A DNA stretch of 64,000 nt from CAIXSC01 sp046349915 (GTDB lineage Bacteria; Planctomycetota; Planctomycetia; Pirellulales; Pirellulaceae): positions 682,001 to 746,000 of the forward strand of contig JAXMBL010000003.1 in assembly GCA_046349915.1 (NCBI GenBank). Reading direction: 5' to 3'. Below, one piece after another: positions 8,644 to 18,124 of the stretch. The notes beneath the pieces are model-generated. The model searched no databases, was not told where the DNA came from, and worked only from the letters and a program-made list of their open reading frames with translations. How positions within the stretch are numbered: the stretch's first letter is position 1; the number at the start of each line of letters is the position of its first letter. The translations under genes were made by a program, and so were the position numbers.

Positions 8644-9250
8644 TAGTTGGACAGCGCCAGGTTTATCCGCTTGAGTCAACTATAACCTGTTAGAGGGTAA
8701 GTACTTAAGACTGATCGAGCACTCGACGTCGTCGGCATGGATCGCTCCGTGAGCGAACATCGATAAGACGACGATTTCTCTACGCTCGAAAAGGAATTCC
8801 ATTAGTGACGATCAGTGAAGATGAGTGTTCCCAGAACTCGTCCCGCTCCGCGCCCAAGAAAAGGGAACACTGATCTTCACTGATCCTCACTCATCGGGTC
8901 AGGCAGTCCGACCTATCGGTTTCTGGAAAATGGCCGAGGCACTCAATCTAGCCTCATTCAAGAGCGATGACGCCACGACTCGCGCGAATCGGACGAATGG
9001 GTGGTCGGAGATGTGTTCGTGGTAAGCAACTGGCCATGATTGCTTGAACGGGGGAAAATCCGAGTCAAGGCGATGACGCTCAACGGCTTCCCCCCTCCGT
9101 TCCTCTCCATGTCATCCGTGGTTGACCGACTTCCATGTCTGACAGTGTTGAACTCGGCAAACTTGGCGCTGTCCAGCCAGGTGGACCTATAGTCGGACTG
9201 GGCAGGTTGAAAACCTGCCCCACGTGCCTGCCCCACGATCATCAAGCTTG
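8644..9250. other. long gene-free region with dispersed repeat copy 2 and one inverted family A palindrome
   Basis: No credible gene lies between the halogenase-like gene (ends 8501) and the calpain-like gene (ends 9251). 8644-8800 shows nothing recognisable apart from a short piece of the TTGGACAGCGCCA repeat at about 8647. 8805-9178 is the inverted copy of the repeat at 2604-2774. Around 9200-9223 a family A palindrome lies in the reverse orientation, followed by a truncated CCTGCCCCACG. Confidence 0.6.
8805..9178 (-). repeat. dispersed repeat, copy 2, containing a 28-bp inverted repeat
   Basis: Read on the minus strand this matches 2604-2774 block by block, with about 160 bp extra between the GCGCCAAGTT block and the TCTTGAATGA block. 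At its plus-strand left end, 8805-8832 and 8863-8890 form an inverted repeat (26 of 28 bases pair) around a 30-base spacer. Copy 1 holds only one arm of it. Together the two copies bracket 2778-8501 as inverted repeats. Confidence 0.65.
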
Positions 9251-12142
9251 TTAGTAGCTGACCCATTGATCGAAATTGCCGGCGGCTTCCGACCAGGTGA
9301 TACGGAAGACTGCGTTGGCGCCGCCGTGAGGATTGAACAGTGTCAGTCCTTGTTCGTTGGCGGCAAACACCACATAGCAGTGATTCTTCACCAAGCGAGC
9401 GGAAGTCACCGAGTCGGGAGTGCAGAGCAGCGAGTATTCGTAGGCGGCGGCGATGAGTTGACTCTTGAATTCAAGGAATCTGGTTTTCGACTGTTCGCGA
9501 TTGAGGACTGAGTCGCCCGCGACATCCTCGTAGACGGCGGTCAGTTCGTCCCGCTGCGCGATGTTTCCCAAGAGGTGGGGGAGTGTGAGGGCGACATTGC
9601 CGCCCGCGATTCCCGCGTCGCTGCCGGCGCCTCCGTAGTCGTTGGATCGAGCTTGGTCTTCGATCCAGCCCGATGAGGCTGCGATGACAAAGGCCTTCTC
9701 GATCAAGGCGAACCAGAGAGGGCTGACGGCCGCGTCGACCGCCGACAGCGAGGCCGCTCGTCCACCCAACGCGAAGACCAAATTCCCCTCGCTATTGGTG
9801 GGCAGGAAGCGGTCGACCGTCACATACTCCGCTTGTCCGTCTCGAAAGAACCGGATCGTGTAGGTGTCATCGCCATTGTCGATGATCATGTCGCGAATGG
9901 CTTGAGGATCTTTGGCGGCGATGCTGGCGAGCGAAGCGAGCAGGTAACAGTCGCCGAGCGCGCCTTGGTCGATATCGAGACTTCGAGGACCTGTGGAGCC
10001 GAACAGCACTCCGTCGGCGTAGGCGTAATTGTAGTAGGTCCCATCTTTCCCGCGAGCTCGCGGGCGTTCGCCGCCTCCGAACCATTTGTCGGTCAGTTTG
10101 ACTAATTGGAAATTCGGCGAGTTGACAGACAGATTGCCCAGGAACGTTTGGCGATAGGTGGTGTTCGCCAAGTCGCCATTCAGCAACTTGCCCAGCAGAT
10201 TCGCGACATATGCGGGCATTGTGTGAGGCGCGGTCAGGAAACTCCGGAGCAACTGGAGTTCGACTTGAGTCACAGTCGTTCCTTCCAGGGCAACTTGCTG
10301 GAGAGCAAACTTCATCTGGGCGAACTGGAAGTCGAGAGTCGCGGGTGCTCCGTTTCTCACGGTCATCGTTCCGCCTTCGAACGGAGTGCGCTGAGCGGAG
10401 ACACCCCGGCCGTTTGCTGTGAGCATAACGACTTGCGTCGAGCCCATCGGCGCTCCTAGGAAGCTCTGTTCACTGCCGTAGGCCTTCCATTGTTGCCATG
10501 GCTGGCCTTGAAGGACGATGGAACCTGTTTCAGGGCTGTAAAAAATGGCGCCATTCTGAAACTTGCTGACACGAAACTCGCTATTCACGCTCACGTCCTG
10601 CTCGTCGCTGACAGGATAGCCGAGTGTGCCGCGAGTCTGCCCTTGGTTGCTCCAGGTTCGCCAGATGTCGCCGTGAATTTCATAGGCGCCCAGCGCGGGC
10701 GTCCATAAGATGACTCCATTCTCGAAGGTGCTGAACCGCCCGCCCGCTGCATCGCCGACCGCGGTCTCGTTAGTTCGCGGCAACCCCAGCACGCCCGCGG
10801 GACCTCCTAACTGCACGTACTTCTGATATATCGCCCCATGCACTTCGAACAGCGAATCCATCGTGCGATAGATCGCGCCGAATTTGAACTCCGTGACAAA
10901 GACAAGCTTTGAGCCGATCAATCGTTCGCCCGAGACTTGCGGCCCGAGGATTCCTTTTTCTCCACCCAGCTTGGCGTAAAAGTCCTTGGTTGCGGTCGAC
11001 ATGTTGAGTCCGCCCAGACTGGCGGGTGCGACCGAGGTCAGAAACAACAGCTTGTTGTTTAACGCGTTGCCAGGACTGACCAGCTTCATGCCAATGGAGC
11101 GGATGATTGTCGTCGCATTGGTGTCGCGATCCCACACAATCGAACCTCGATCAAAACGACTGATCCGACCTTTTCCGTCCGCAGTCGGAAGTTCGTCTGA
11201 CCGAGGAAGACCGACTTGTGTCAACACTCCGACTGACGACCAACGTTGAAAAATGGCCCCATGCACCTCGAACGCCTGATTGCCTACCGTGGGACGGTTC
11301 ATGATCACGCCAAATTCGAACTTTTGAATCGTATCGCTGGTGGGAGTGACGACGCTGAGCGAATACAGCCCCTCGGGTGTCACGGGATTGCCGAGCGTCG
11401 GATTATTGAACCCACCGAGCGACTCCCATTTCTTTAGGATGTTGCCAACGACATGCACGGCTCCGTGACTCGCCGTCCACACGATCACCCCATGCTCGTA
11501 GGTGCGCAGCTTGGCTTGTCCGTCGGGCGAGACAAATTCTTGACCGTTGTTGGTAGGTTGACCCAGAATGGTCGCTGCTTGGTTTAGTTGGCGGTAGTAG
11601 ACCGCGATAGGACTAGGGTCCGCAGGACCTCGTAGTGTTCCGCGCAGTGGCGAGACCGACGGTTGCTCGAATCCGTAGCTTCCTAATTCGTCCCATCCTC
11701 CTTCGCCATACAACGAGTTGCGACCCGAACCGGCCAACAGTATGTCGTCCCCTTCGCCGCCGAACATCGCGGCCGGCAGATCCAGGCGGTTGATGAAGTA
11801 ATCGTCGCCCGCGAACCCATCGAAGAAGAGTTGTTCTACCGCGGAGGCGGAAAAAGTATGGATGACGGGATCGTCTGGCGACGCATCAAGGCGGTTGCGC
11901 ACCGTATAGACTGATAGCAGATCTCCCTCGCGCATCACATCGGCATAGTTGTGCTCGTCGTCGCCGATAATGCTCAACATCCCTTCGTCGGACAAGGTCA
12001 CGTTGACGGCACAAAGTTGACGACTCTCAAGATCCTCGACGACCATGTAACGATGACGCATTGCATTCTGTTTACGAGCGGTCTGAACTGTTCGGGCGCG
12101 AGTTCCAAGGGGATGCGAACGAGTCGTTTTGGCGAGCGGCAT
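9251..12142 (-). CDS. calpain-like cysteine protease with LGFP repeats and planctomycete surface-export motif
   Basis: A 963-residue multidomain protein. The N-terminus carries VVEDLESRQLCAV (about 35-47), the L-E-x-R-x-L type motif found at the start of planctomycete surface proteins. An RTX-like stretch with GGEGDDIL follows. At least four LGFP repeats lie around residues 200-500 (for example AFEVHGAIFQRW and LFEVHGAIYQKY, each ending in LGxP); LGFP repeats are associated with cell-wall or glycan binding. The C-terminus is a C2/calpain-like peptidase: Cys732 in QGALGDCYLLAS, His921 in NHCYVV and Asn937 in FNPHGG form the expected triad. An AGGAAAG lies about seven bases before the ATG. It is divergent from the transglutaminase-like/TPR gene at 12507, and the 364 bp between them must hold both promoters. 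Confidence 0.85.
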   Translation of the reverse strand: MPLAKTTRSHPLGTRARTVQTARKQNAMRHRYMVVEDLESRQLCAVNVTLSDEGMLSIIGDDEHNYADVMREGDLLSVYTVRNRLDASPDDPVIHTFSASAVEQLFFDGFAGDDYFINRLDLPAAMFGGEGDDILLAGSGRNSLYGEGGWDELGSYGFEQPSVSPLRGTLRGPADPSPIAVYYRQLNQAATILGQPTNNGQEFVSPDGQAKLRTYEHGVIVWTASHGAVHVVGNILKKWESLGGFNNPTLGNPVTPEGLYSLSVVTPTSDTIQKFEFGVIMNRPTVGNQAFEVHGAIFQRWSSVGVLTQVGLPRSDELPTADGKGRISRFDRGSIVWDRDTNATTIIRSIGMKLVSPGNALNNKLLFLTSVAPASLGGLNMSTATKDFYAKLGGEKGILGPQVSGERLIGSKLVFVTEFKFGAIYRTMDSLFEVHGAIYQKYVQLGGPAGVLGLPRTNETAVGDAAGGRFSTFENGVILWTPALGAYEIHGDIWRTWSNQGQTRGTLGYPVSDEQDVSVNSEFRVSKFQNGAIFYSPETGSIVLQGQPWQQWKAYGSEQSFLGAPMGSTQVVMLTANGRGVSAQRTPFEGGTMTVRNGAPATLDFQFAQMKFALQQVALEGTTVTQVELQLLRSFLTAPHTMPAYVANLLGKLLNGDLANTTYRQTFLGNLSVNSPNFQLVKLTDKWFGGGERPRARGKDGTYYNYAYADGVLFGSTGPRSLDIDQGALGDCYLLASLASIAAKDPQAIRDMIIDNGDDTYTIRFFRDGQAEYVTVDRFLPTNSEGNLVFALGGRAASLSAVDAAVSPLWFALIEKAFVIAASSGWIEDQARSNDYGGAGSDAGIAGGNVALTLPHLLGNIAQRDELTAVYEDVAGDSVLNREQSKTRFLEFKSQLIAAAYEYSLLCTPDSVTSARLVKNHCYVVFAANEQGLTLFNPHGGANAVFRITWSEAAGNFDQWVSY

Positions 12143-12506
12143 GTGAGACTTTCCTGGCAGGAGACGGACAGACCAATGCGGGCGATTCCCGCATCTCTGT
12201 TCTCAAGCGAGGAATGAACAGCTTTGTTACAAGTCGACAAAGCAATCAGGTTTGGCGTCTGCGTTGTAAGTGCCTGCTTTTTAAGTGTTTGTGGTGTTTT
12301 GTGGGCCTGCTGGATTTGGGGGCCGACCACTTGAGACGCGGGCCGTCCAAGAAATCTCAGTTTATTCCAGCGAGACGACGTAACATCGAGTAAGGGAATC
12401 CGCTTGAGGATAGAGGCGAGCGGGGAGGGAGTAATCGCCCTTCGACGCCGACGCCAAAGTCCTGTCGTCCTGGATCATTGCCCTCGATTGAGGAGTACTC
12501 AACGCC
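12143..12506. promoter_or_regulatory. divergent intergenic region between calpain-like and transglutaminase-like genes
   Basis: Both flanking genes start here and read outward, so their promoters must lie in these 364 bp. I see no repeat, hairpin or gene in it. The middle (about 12240-12310) is T/G-rich. No promoter can be assigned from sequence alone. Confidence 0.4.
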
Positions 12507-14477
12507 ATGAACTCGCCGTTCGCTGCTTTCCGAATCGTGCTGGTCCTTCGCGTGCTCGCCAAGAACCTGGGTAGTCTGGTGTTGGGTTGCTGTTTCGCCG
12601 CTTTAATGGGATGGACGACGGCTTCGATTGCTGATGAGCCAGCGCAGCAATACCCCTTTCCAAAGGCTCCTCGTAGCATCATCGAACAACTGGGGACTTT
12701 GCGATTGGGCCAGCCTGCGTCGATTGGCGACCAGGAATGGCGAGTGTTGGAGGCGGCTTGGAATCTACGAGACGCCGCCAAGGTCGAGTGGACGACATCT
12801 GAGAATCAGGAACTCGTCATCAACGCGATGTTTGTTGCCTCGGGCGTAACCAACGAGAAGGATCTGAAGGTTTATCGTGAAAAACTAGCCAAGGTGGTCG
12901 ACTCGGCTCGTGCGGCGGTCAAGAAATCACCTCAAGGTGCACATCCTGGCGAAACACTGATGAAGTTTCTCCATGAAGGGGTCCTGAAGGGTGGGTACGA
13001 TGAAGACCAGACGTCATTGGCGGCCGTCTTTGATTGCCAGAAACACAACTGCGTCTCGTCGACGGCAATGTACTATCTGGTCGGGAGTCAGTTAGGGTTC
13101 GAATTGCGAGTCATCGTCATCCCCGGCACTCGTTTTTCCAGCGGACACGCTTGCCTCGATCTGATCGACGGCCAGAAGGTTTATGAAGTGGAGCCTACCA
13201 ACCCGGATGGTTTCGACATGGCGACGAAACTGAATCGCCCGGGAGTGTTTGTGATTGGACCGCGAATCGATCGCAAGGAAGGGCATTTAGTGAATGGGTT
13301 GGGGTTGGCGGCTTCGATCTACTCGAATCGCGGCGTCGCCATGGTCAAGGTGAAAGAACCCGCGGAGCCTGATTATTTGACTGCGATCAGCTTGGGCGGT
13401 CGAGCCTTGATGTGCGACGCTCACGAACGAACGGCGTCGACCAACGTCGTGGCTTGGTACGCGAATTGGGGAAATCAGCTCTCCAAAGCCGGTCGGTACG
13501 ACGACGCCGTCCGCGTGTTGGCCCAGGGAATGCAAGCCACGAACGCGGACGATCTCAAACACAACTTCCAAGTCATCGCGTTCGAACAATTCGACATGTT
13601 GGTGAAGAGTAAGAAGGATCGAGAGGCTCAAGCAGCGCTCGACTTTGCCATGTCGACGCTACCGCTCGCCGACGACCTACGCCATTCTCGTCCATGGATG
13701 CGCAACGCCAATCGAGTGTATGAAAGCGAGGGAGGCGAGGCGGGGGTGGCGGTCGTGCAACGAGCGTTAGCGGTTGCTCCCGCTGCTGATCACCCGGAAC
13801 TCAAGAAACATCAGACTCAATTATTCTTGCGCTGGTCTCAAAAAGGACTCGAGCAAGGCGATTTGGCTGGTGCACTAAAAATTCTGGCGCGGGCTTACGA
13901 AGCAGACTCCACCAATGACGATCTGCGGCGAGGCTTGGCGTACTATGTCCAGGAATCGCTCGAAAAACTCGCCGAGGCTGGCGACAACGTCCCCGCGGCC
14001 GCAACGCACTTTCGGACAGTGGTCGCTCAATTTCCCCAGGAAAAAGTCGTTGGGGAAGTTGGTTCGGCCCATGCCATGCGTGTCCTGAATCGCTTATGCG
14101 AGGATGGGAAATTTGAAAAGGCGCTTGCCGCCATTCCCGGTTACGTCATGATCGTGGGCGCCGGGGAGGGGAGTGATCGCTTGACGGAGTTAGTCTATGG
14201 CAGTTGGGCGAATCAACTGCGGTCGCGAAAGCAATGGACGGCCGCCATCGAGATGAGTTTGGCGGGTTTGAAACTCGTTCCCAAGAGCGACCGCTTGTTG
14301 CGAGCAGCAGTGAAGACGGTGGACGATTGGGCCGATCCCGCGATCTCCGCCAAGGATTGGGACGGAGCAATCAAGATCTACGATCGAGGGCTCGTCTATC
14401 TGCCCGACAACGGTCATCTGAAGAACAACCGCGACTACTGTGTAGGCAAGAAGGCGGAACAGTCGCCAAATCGATAA
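12507..14477 (+). CDS. exported transglutaminase-like domain protein with TPR-like repeats
   Basis: A 656-residue protein with an N-terminal membrane segment or signal (LGSLVLGCCFAALMGW). Residues about 150-235 look like a transglutaminase-like cysteine protease fold: Cys182 in NCVSSTAMYYL, His214 in SSGHACLDL and Glu229 in YEVEPTN occupy the C-H-D/E triad positions. The rest (about 300-650) is helical with TPR-like units, for example around DEAVRVLAQGMQ-like and GDLAGALKILARAYEADSTN segments. A GAGGAG lies about 11 bases before the ATG. The gene is divergent from the calpain-like gene. The role is unknown; a scaffold or peptide-processing function outside the membrane is an inference. Confidence 0.75.
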   Translation: MNSPFAAFRIVLVLRVLAKNLGSLVLGCCFAALMGWTTASIADEPAQQYPFPKAPRSIIEQLGTLRLGQPASIGDQEWRVLEAAWNLRDAAKVEWTTSENQELVINAMFVASGVTNEKDLKVYREKLAKVVDSARAAVKKSPQGAHPGETLMKFLHEGVLKGGYDEDQTSLAAVFDCQKHNCVSSTAMYYLVGSQLGFELRVIVIPGTRFSSGHACLDLIDGQKVYEVEPTNPDGFDMATKLNRPGVFVIGPRIDRKEGHLVNGLGLAASIYSNRGVAMVKVKEPAEPDYLTAISLGGRALMCDAHERTASTNVVAWYANWGNQLSKAGRYDDAVRVLAQGMQATNADDLKHNFQVIAFEQFDMLVKSKKDREAQAALDFAMSTLPLADDLRHSRPWMRNANRVYESEGGEAGVAVVQRALAVAPAADHPELKKHQTQLFLRWSQKGLEQGDLAGALKILARAYEADSTNDDLRRGLAYYVQESLEKLAEAGDNVPAAATHFRTVVAQFPQEKVVGEVGSAHAMRVLNRLCEDGKFEKALAAIPGYVMIVGAGEGSDRLTELVYGSWANQLRSRKQWTAAIEMSLAGLKLVPKSDRLLRAAVKTVDDWADPAISAKDWDGAIKIYDRGLVYLPDNGHLKNNRDYCVGKKAEQSPNR

Positions 14478-14765
14478 GCGACCGTATTCTCACCCACTCA
14501 TCTCAACTTGCCACCCAGCTCTCCTCATTCGTGCGATTCGTCCGATTCGTGGTCCCACCTCCCACCGGATCGCGGCAATTCCGCCGAATTGCCCTCAGTT
14601 TTCGTGGTCAACAATTGCTCTTGTCCCGTCTTACCGAGATTTTCTATACTTCTCGGCCCTAGGGAGGAGGACCGTGGCGCGGCTGCGCTGCGAGTCGCCT
14701 AGGAGATGGCGCCGTCCGAGTGGTGCGGCGCGCGACCCACGTATCGGTGAAGGGAGTTACCGAAC

Positions 14766-16949
14766 ATGAGTGGCATGGATGCTCGGCCGACGCAGCGATT
14801 GACGCGTCGGGGACGGCGGATTGCGTGGTGGTGTATCGGTTTATCAGCGGTCGCAACTTTAGCGATTGTGATGAATCGTGCATGGGGGCCCGAGGCGGCT
14901 CGCGCTCAAGTTCCTCGGACAACCTCCGGAACTGCCGCGGGCGCCGGTAATTCCAATCCGCGACCGGCGACGGGAACTGCCCCAAGAACGGCTCAACCGA
15001 TCGGCACGCAGCCCAATGCCACTCGACCCACGGCGCCTCAACCCGTTGCGGCTCAACGGACCGGCTCGCCAGCATCGAACGTCGCGGGTAAAGCCGCTAC
15101 GAAGTCGGCGCCGACCGCGACCCGCGGGCCGGTGCAGCAGACGGCGGCCGCGGTTCCCGAAAAGGAACTGCAGGTGGTGGCCATGGTCAACGGCGAGCAG
15201 GTTACTCGCCAAGAACTGGCCAAGGAATGCGTCGAGCGATATGGTCGCGAGGTGCTGGAGAGCATCATCAACAAGCACTTGATTCTCCAAGCGTGCCAGC
15301 AGCGAGGCGTGAAAATCACCGATCAAGACGTCGAGGAGGAAGTGGAGCGAGTGGCGAAGAAGTTCGGACTCTCGACCGACCGCTGGTTCCAATTGCTCGA
15401 GGAAGAACGCAACATCTCGGCGAACGACTATCGCCGCGAGATCATCTGGCCGACGTTGGCGCTGCGAGCGTTGGCGTCCGAACAGATCAAGATTTCGCCC
15501 GAAGACCTGAAGAAGGCCTTTGAGTCGGAGTATGGCGACAAGGTTCGCGTGCGAGTGATTTCGGTAAGCAGCCGGAAGAAGGCCGAAGAGTTGCTGAAGA
15601 AGGCGCAAGCGGCGCCGGACGACTTTGGCACGTTGGCCAAGGACAATAGTGAAGATCCGAGCGCCAGCGTCATGGGATTGGTGCCGCCCATTCGACGACA
15701 TGTCGGCGACGCGAATCTCGAGAAGATCGCGTTTGGCTTGAAGAAGGGCCAGATCTCGCCCATCGTTCCGGTGGCGAATCAGCACCTCATTTTGAAGTGC
15801 GAAGAACATTTGGAAGCGGTGTATCTGGGTGGGCCTCAACTGAAGATGGCTCAAGATCAGTTGCAAGATCGGCTACGCGATCAGAAGCTTCGAGCTGCCT
15901 CGGCGGACATGTTCAAGCAGTTGCAAGAGCAGGCTCAAGTGGTCAACGTCTTCAACGATCCCGCTCGACAGAAGCAGTATCCCGGCGTGGCGGCGGTCGT
16001 GAATGGTCAATCGGTGACCATTCGACAGTTGTCGGAAGAGTGCATTACGCGTCACGGGGTGACCGTATTGGATGGCGAGATCAACCGCCGCATTCTGCTG
16101 CAAGAACTCAAACGAAAGAACCGCTCGGTCGACGACAACGACATTCAGGAAGAAGTTGCGCGAGCGGCGGACGCTTACGGCTACATCAAGAAGGATGGTT
16201 CGCCCGACGTCGATGCGTGGCTGAAGACCATCACGGAGAAGGATGGAGCGACCGTTGAACTGTACGTGCGTGACGCGGTGTGGCCGAGCGCCGCACTGAA
16301 GAAGCTGACGGGCGGCACGGCGACTTTGACGGAAGACGATCTGAAGAAGGGCTTCGAGTCGAATTACGGCGAGCGCGTCGAGGTGTTGGCGATCGTGCTC
16401 GGCAATCAAAGACAAGCTCAACAAGTATGGGAAATGGCTCGAGACAACTCGGCCGAGAATTTCTTCGGGGAATTGGCTCACCAGTATTCCATCGAGCCTG
16501 CTTCGCGCTCCAACTTTGGCAAGGTGCCGCCGATCCGACGACATGGCGGTCAGCCGTTGCTGGAAGAGGCGGCCTTCCGGTTGAAGGCTGGCGAACTCTC
16601 GTCGATCGTCTCGGTGGGCGACAAGTTCATCATTTTAAAGTGCGTTGGTCGTACGAAGCCAGTGGTGCAGGAATTCACGCCGGAAGTGCGACAGGAATTG
16701 GCTCGCGACCTGATGGAAAAGAAGGTGCGGTTGGCGATGGCGGTCGAGTTTGATCGGTTGAAGGAAGTGTCGCAGGTCGACAATTTCCTGGCCGGCACCT
16801 CGACGGCGGGCAAGTCGCCGCGAGCATCCTCGACTCCCAGCCTGGCGACGCCGGGCAACTTGGTGCCTCCGACGGCGCCGAAGGGAACGCCCACGCGTGC
16901 GGCCACCGTCCCGACTGCGCCTGCTCGTACGGGATCCACCAAACGTTAA
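14766..16949 (+). CDS. exported peptidyl-prolyl isomerase with two SurA/parvulin-like modules
   Basis: A 727-residue protein with an N-terminal membrane anchor (IAWWCIGLSAVATLAIVM, about 20-38) and a long Ala/Thr/Pro/Gln-rich linker (about 45-130). Two tandem modules follow, each a SurA-N-like helical part starting with a VNGxxVTxxxL motif (near residues 139 and 411) plus a PpiC-like domain (about 258-355 and 535-635) with VPPIRRH in both. The Thr/Pro/Ala-rich C-terminal tail is low complexity. AAGGGAG sits about ten bases before the ATG. The probable role is folding of secreted or outer-membrane proteins. Both PpiC domains lack a clear full set of parvulin catalytic residues by eye, so chaperone activity may dominate. 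Confidence 0.82.
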   Translation: MSGMDARPTQRLTRRGRRIAWWCIGLSAVATLAIVMNRAWGPEAARAQVPRTTSGTAAGAGNSNPRPATGTAPRTAQPIGTQPNATRPTAPQPVAAQRTGSPASNVAGKAATKSAPTATRGPVQQTAAAVPEKELQVVAMVNGEQVTRQELAKECVERYGREVLESIINKHLILQACQQRGVKITDQDVEEEVERVAKKFGLSTDRWFQLLEEERNISANDYRREIIWPTLALRALASEQIKISPEDLKKAFESEYGDKVRVRVISVSSRKKAEELLKKAQAAPDDFGTLAKDNSEDPSASVMGLVPPIRRHVGDANLEKIAFGLKKGQISPIVPVANQHLILKCEEHLEAVYLGGPQLKMAQDQLQDRLRDQKLRAASADMFKQLQEQAQVVNVFNDPARQKQYPGVAAVVNGQSVTIRQLSEECITRHGVTVLDGEINRRILLQELKRKNRSVDDNDIQEEVARAADAYGYIKKDGSPDVDAWLKTITEKDGATVELYVRDAVWPSAALKKLTGGTATLTEDDLKKGFESNYGERVEVLAIVLGNQRQAQQVWEMARDNSAENFFGELAHQYSIEPASRSNFGKVPPIRRHGGQPLLEEAAFRLKAGELSSIVSVGDKFIILKCVGRTKPVVQEFTPEVRQELARDLMEKKVRLAMAVEFDRLKEVSQVDNFLAGTSTAGKSPRASSTPSLATPGNLVPPTAPKGTPTRAATVPTAPARTGSTKR

Positions 16950-17041
16950 AAGGCCTCAACGGGGCTCGCGCATTCCGCGTCGAGCTCGGGTAAGATTCAC
17001 CTCGTGTCGTCGCACGAGCGAATTAGCCAGTCCAAGAACTT

Positions 17042-17065
17042 CCGGCTCGCGTTTTCGCGAGCCGG
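17042..17065. terminator. perfect 10-bp hairpin between PPIase and SDR genes
   Basis: Arms CCGGCTCGCG and CGCGAGCCGG around TTTT, followed by TTCTATTT. It lies 92 bp after the PPIase stop and 22 bp before the SDR start. It is a likely terminator for the upstream gene but could also be a 5' leader structure of the SDR transcript. Confidence 0.6.
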
Positions 17066-17087
17066 TTCTATTTGAGGAACGTCTTTC

Positions 17088-17924
17088 ATGAGCGATCCAC
17101 TGTTTTCGGTGGCGGGGCAGGTGGTGTTGGTGAGCGGCGCGAGTCGCGGCATTGGTCGCGCGATCGCTCAAGGGTTCGCGGAACGAGGCGCTCAGGTGGT
17201 GATCGCCAGTCGCGATGCCGATAAACTCGCCCAAGCCGCCCAGGAAATCACGGCCGCCGCGGCCGCCAAGGCCGCCTCGATCGATTCCACTCCATCCTTG
17301 TTGCCAGTTCAGGCGATCGCAGCGGACGTCGCGAAACTAGCCGATATCGAACGATTGGTCGCGCAGACGATCGAGAGCCACGGTCGCATCGACACGCTGG
17401 TGAATGTCGCTGGAGTCAATCGACGGAAGCCGGCGCTGGAGCTGACGGAAGACGACTACGACTTTATTTTGGACATCAACCTGAAGGGAGCGTTTTTGCT
17501 GTCACGCGCCGTGGGGCGTCATATGGTGGAACGACGCTCGGGCAATCAGATCAACATCGCATCGCTCAATAGCGATCGACCGCTCAAGAATGTGCTCCCT
17601 TACGCAGTCAGCAAAGCGGGCATCGCCCATATGACTCGAGCATTAGCGGTCGAATGGGGACCGGCGGGAGTGCGAGTGAATGGGGTCGCGCCTGGGTTTA
17701 TTCTGACCGACCTGACTCGCAAACTGTGGTCCGAGCCGACCATGCAAGCGTGGGGACGAGCGAACACGCCACTCGAACGACTTGGTCAACCCGAGGATAT
17801 GGTTGGCGCCTCGCTCTTTCTCGCCTCGGCCGCCGCCTCGTTCATGACGGGCCAAACGCTGTACGTCGATGGCGGCTTCACGGCCGGCTGGAATTGGCCC
17901 ATCCCGCAAGGCGGCGGCCAGTAG
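17088..17924 (+). CDS. SDR family NAD(P)-dependent oxidoreductase
   Basis: A 278-residue classical short-chain dehydrogenase/reductase. SGASRGIG (16-23) is the nucleotide-binding glycine motif, NVAG (106-109) the structural motif, and Tyr172-x-x-x-Lys176 (YAVSK) the catalytic pair. The C-terminal FMTGQTLYVDGG is typical of the family. An unusual Ala-rich insert (AAAAAKAAS, around residues 58-67) extends the loop after the second strand. A GAGG precedes the ATG at good spacing. The substrate is unknown; the family includes gluconate 5-dehydrogenase- and 3-oxoacyl reductase-like enzymes. The gene stands alone between a hairpin and a palindrome. Confidence 0.88.
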   Translation: MSDPLFSVAGQVVLVSGASRGIGRAIAQGFAERGAQVVIASRDADKLAQAAQEITAAAAAKAASIDSTPSLLPVQAIAADVAKLADIERLVAQTIESHGRIDTLVNVAGVNRRKPALELTEDDYDFILDINLKGAFLLSRAVGRHMVERRSGNQINIASLNSDRPLKNVLPYAVSKAGIAHMTRALAVEWGPAGVRVNGVAPGFILTDLTRKLWSEPTMQAWGRANTPLERLGQPEDMVGASLFLASAAASFMTGQTLYVDGGFTAGWNWPIPQGGGQ

Positions 17925-17931
17925 AGTCAAT

Positions 17932-17962
17932 GTAGCCGTCTCGCTTCGCGAGACGAACAGCC
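17932..17962 (+). repeat. REP-like palindrome, family E (GTAGC + CGTCTCGC/TTC/GCGAGACG)
   Basis: Seven bases after the SDR stop, GTAGC is followed by perfect 8-bp arms CGTCTCGC and GCGAGACG around TTC, then AACAGCC. It shares the GTAG head and TTC loop with family D (29649 onward) but has different arms. Confidence 0.65.
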
Positions 17963-18124
17963 GCCGAGCGTACTCGCGTGGCAGTCAGATTTGCCACGGA
18001 AGGACACGGGATTTCACGGAAGTACTTAGGGACTTCGGCTGGGACTGGTCGGCATCCGCCAGGTCTGTCATCCTGATTCGCGTCGTTGTTCGACTCCGTG
18101 GATTCCAGGCGAGGGGAGAGTGCC

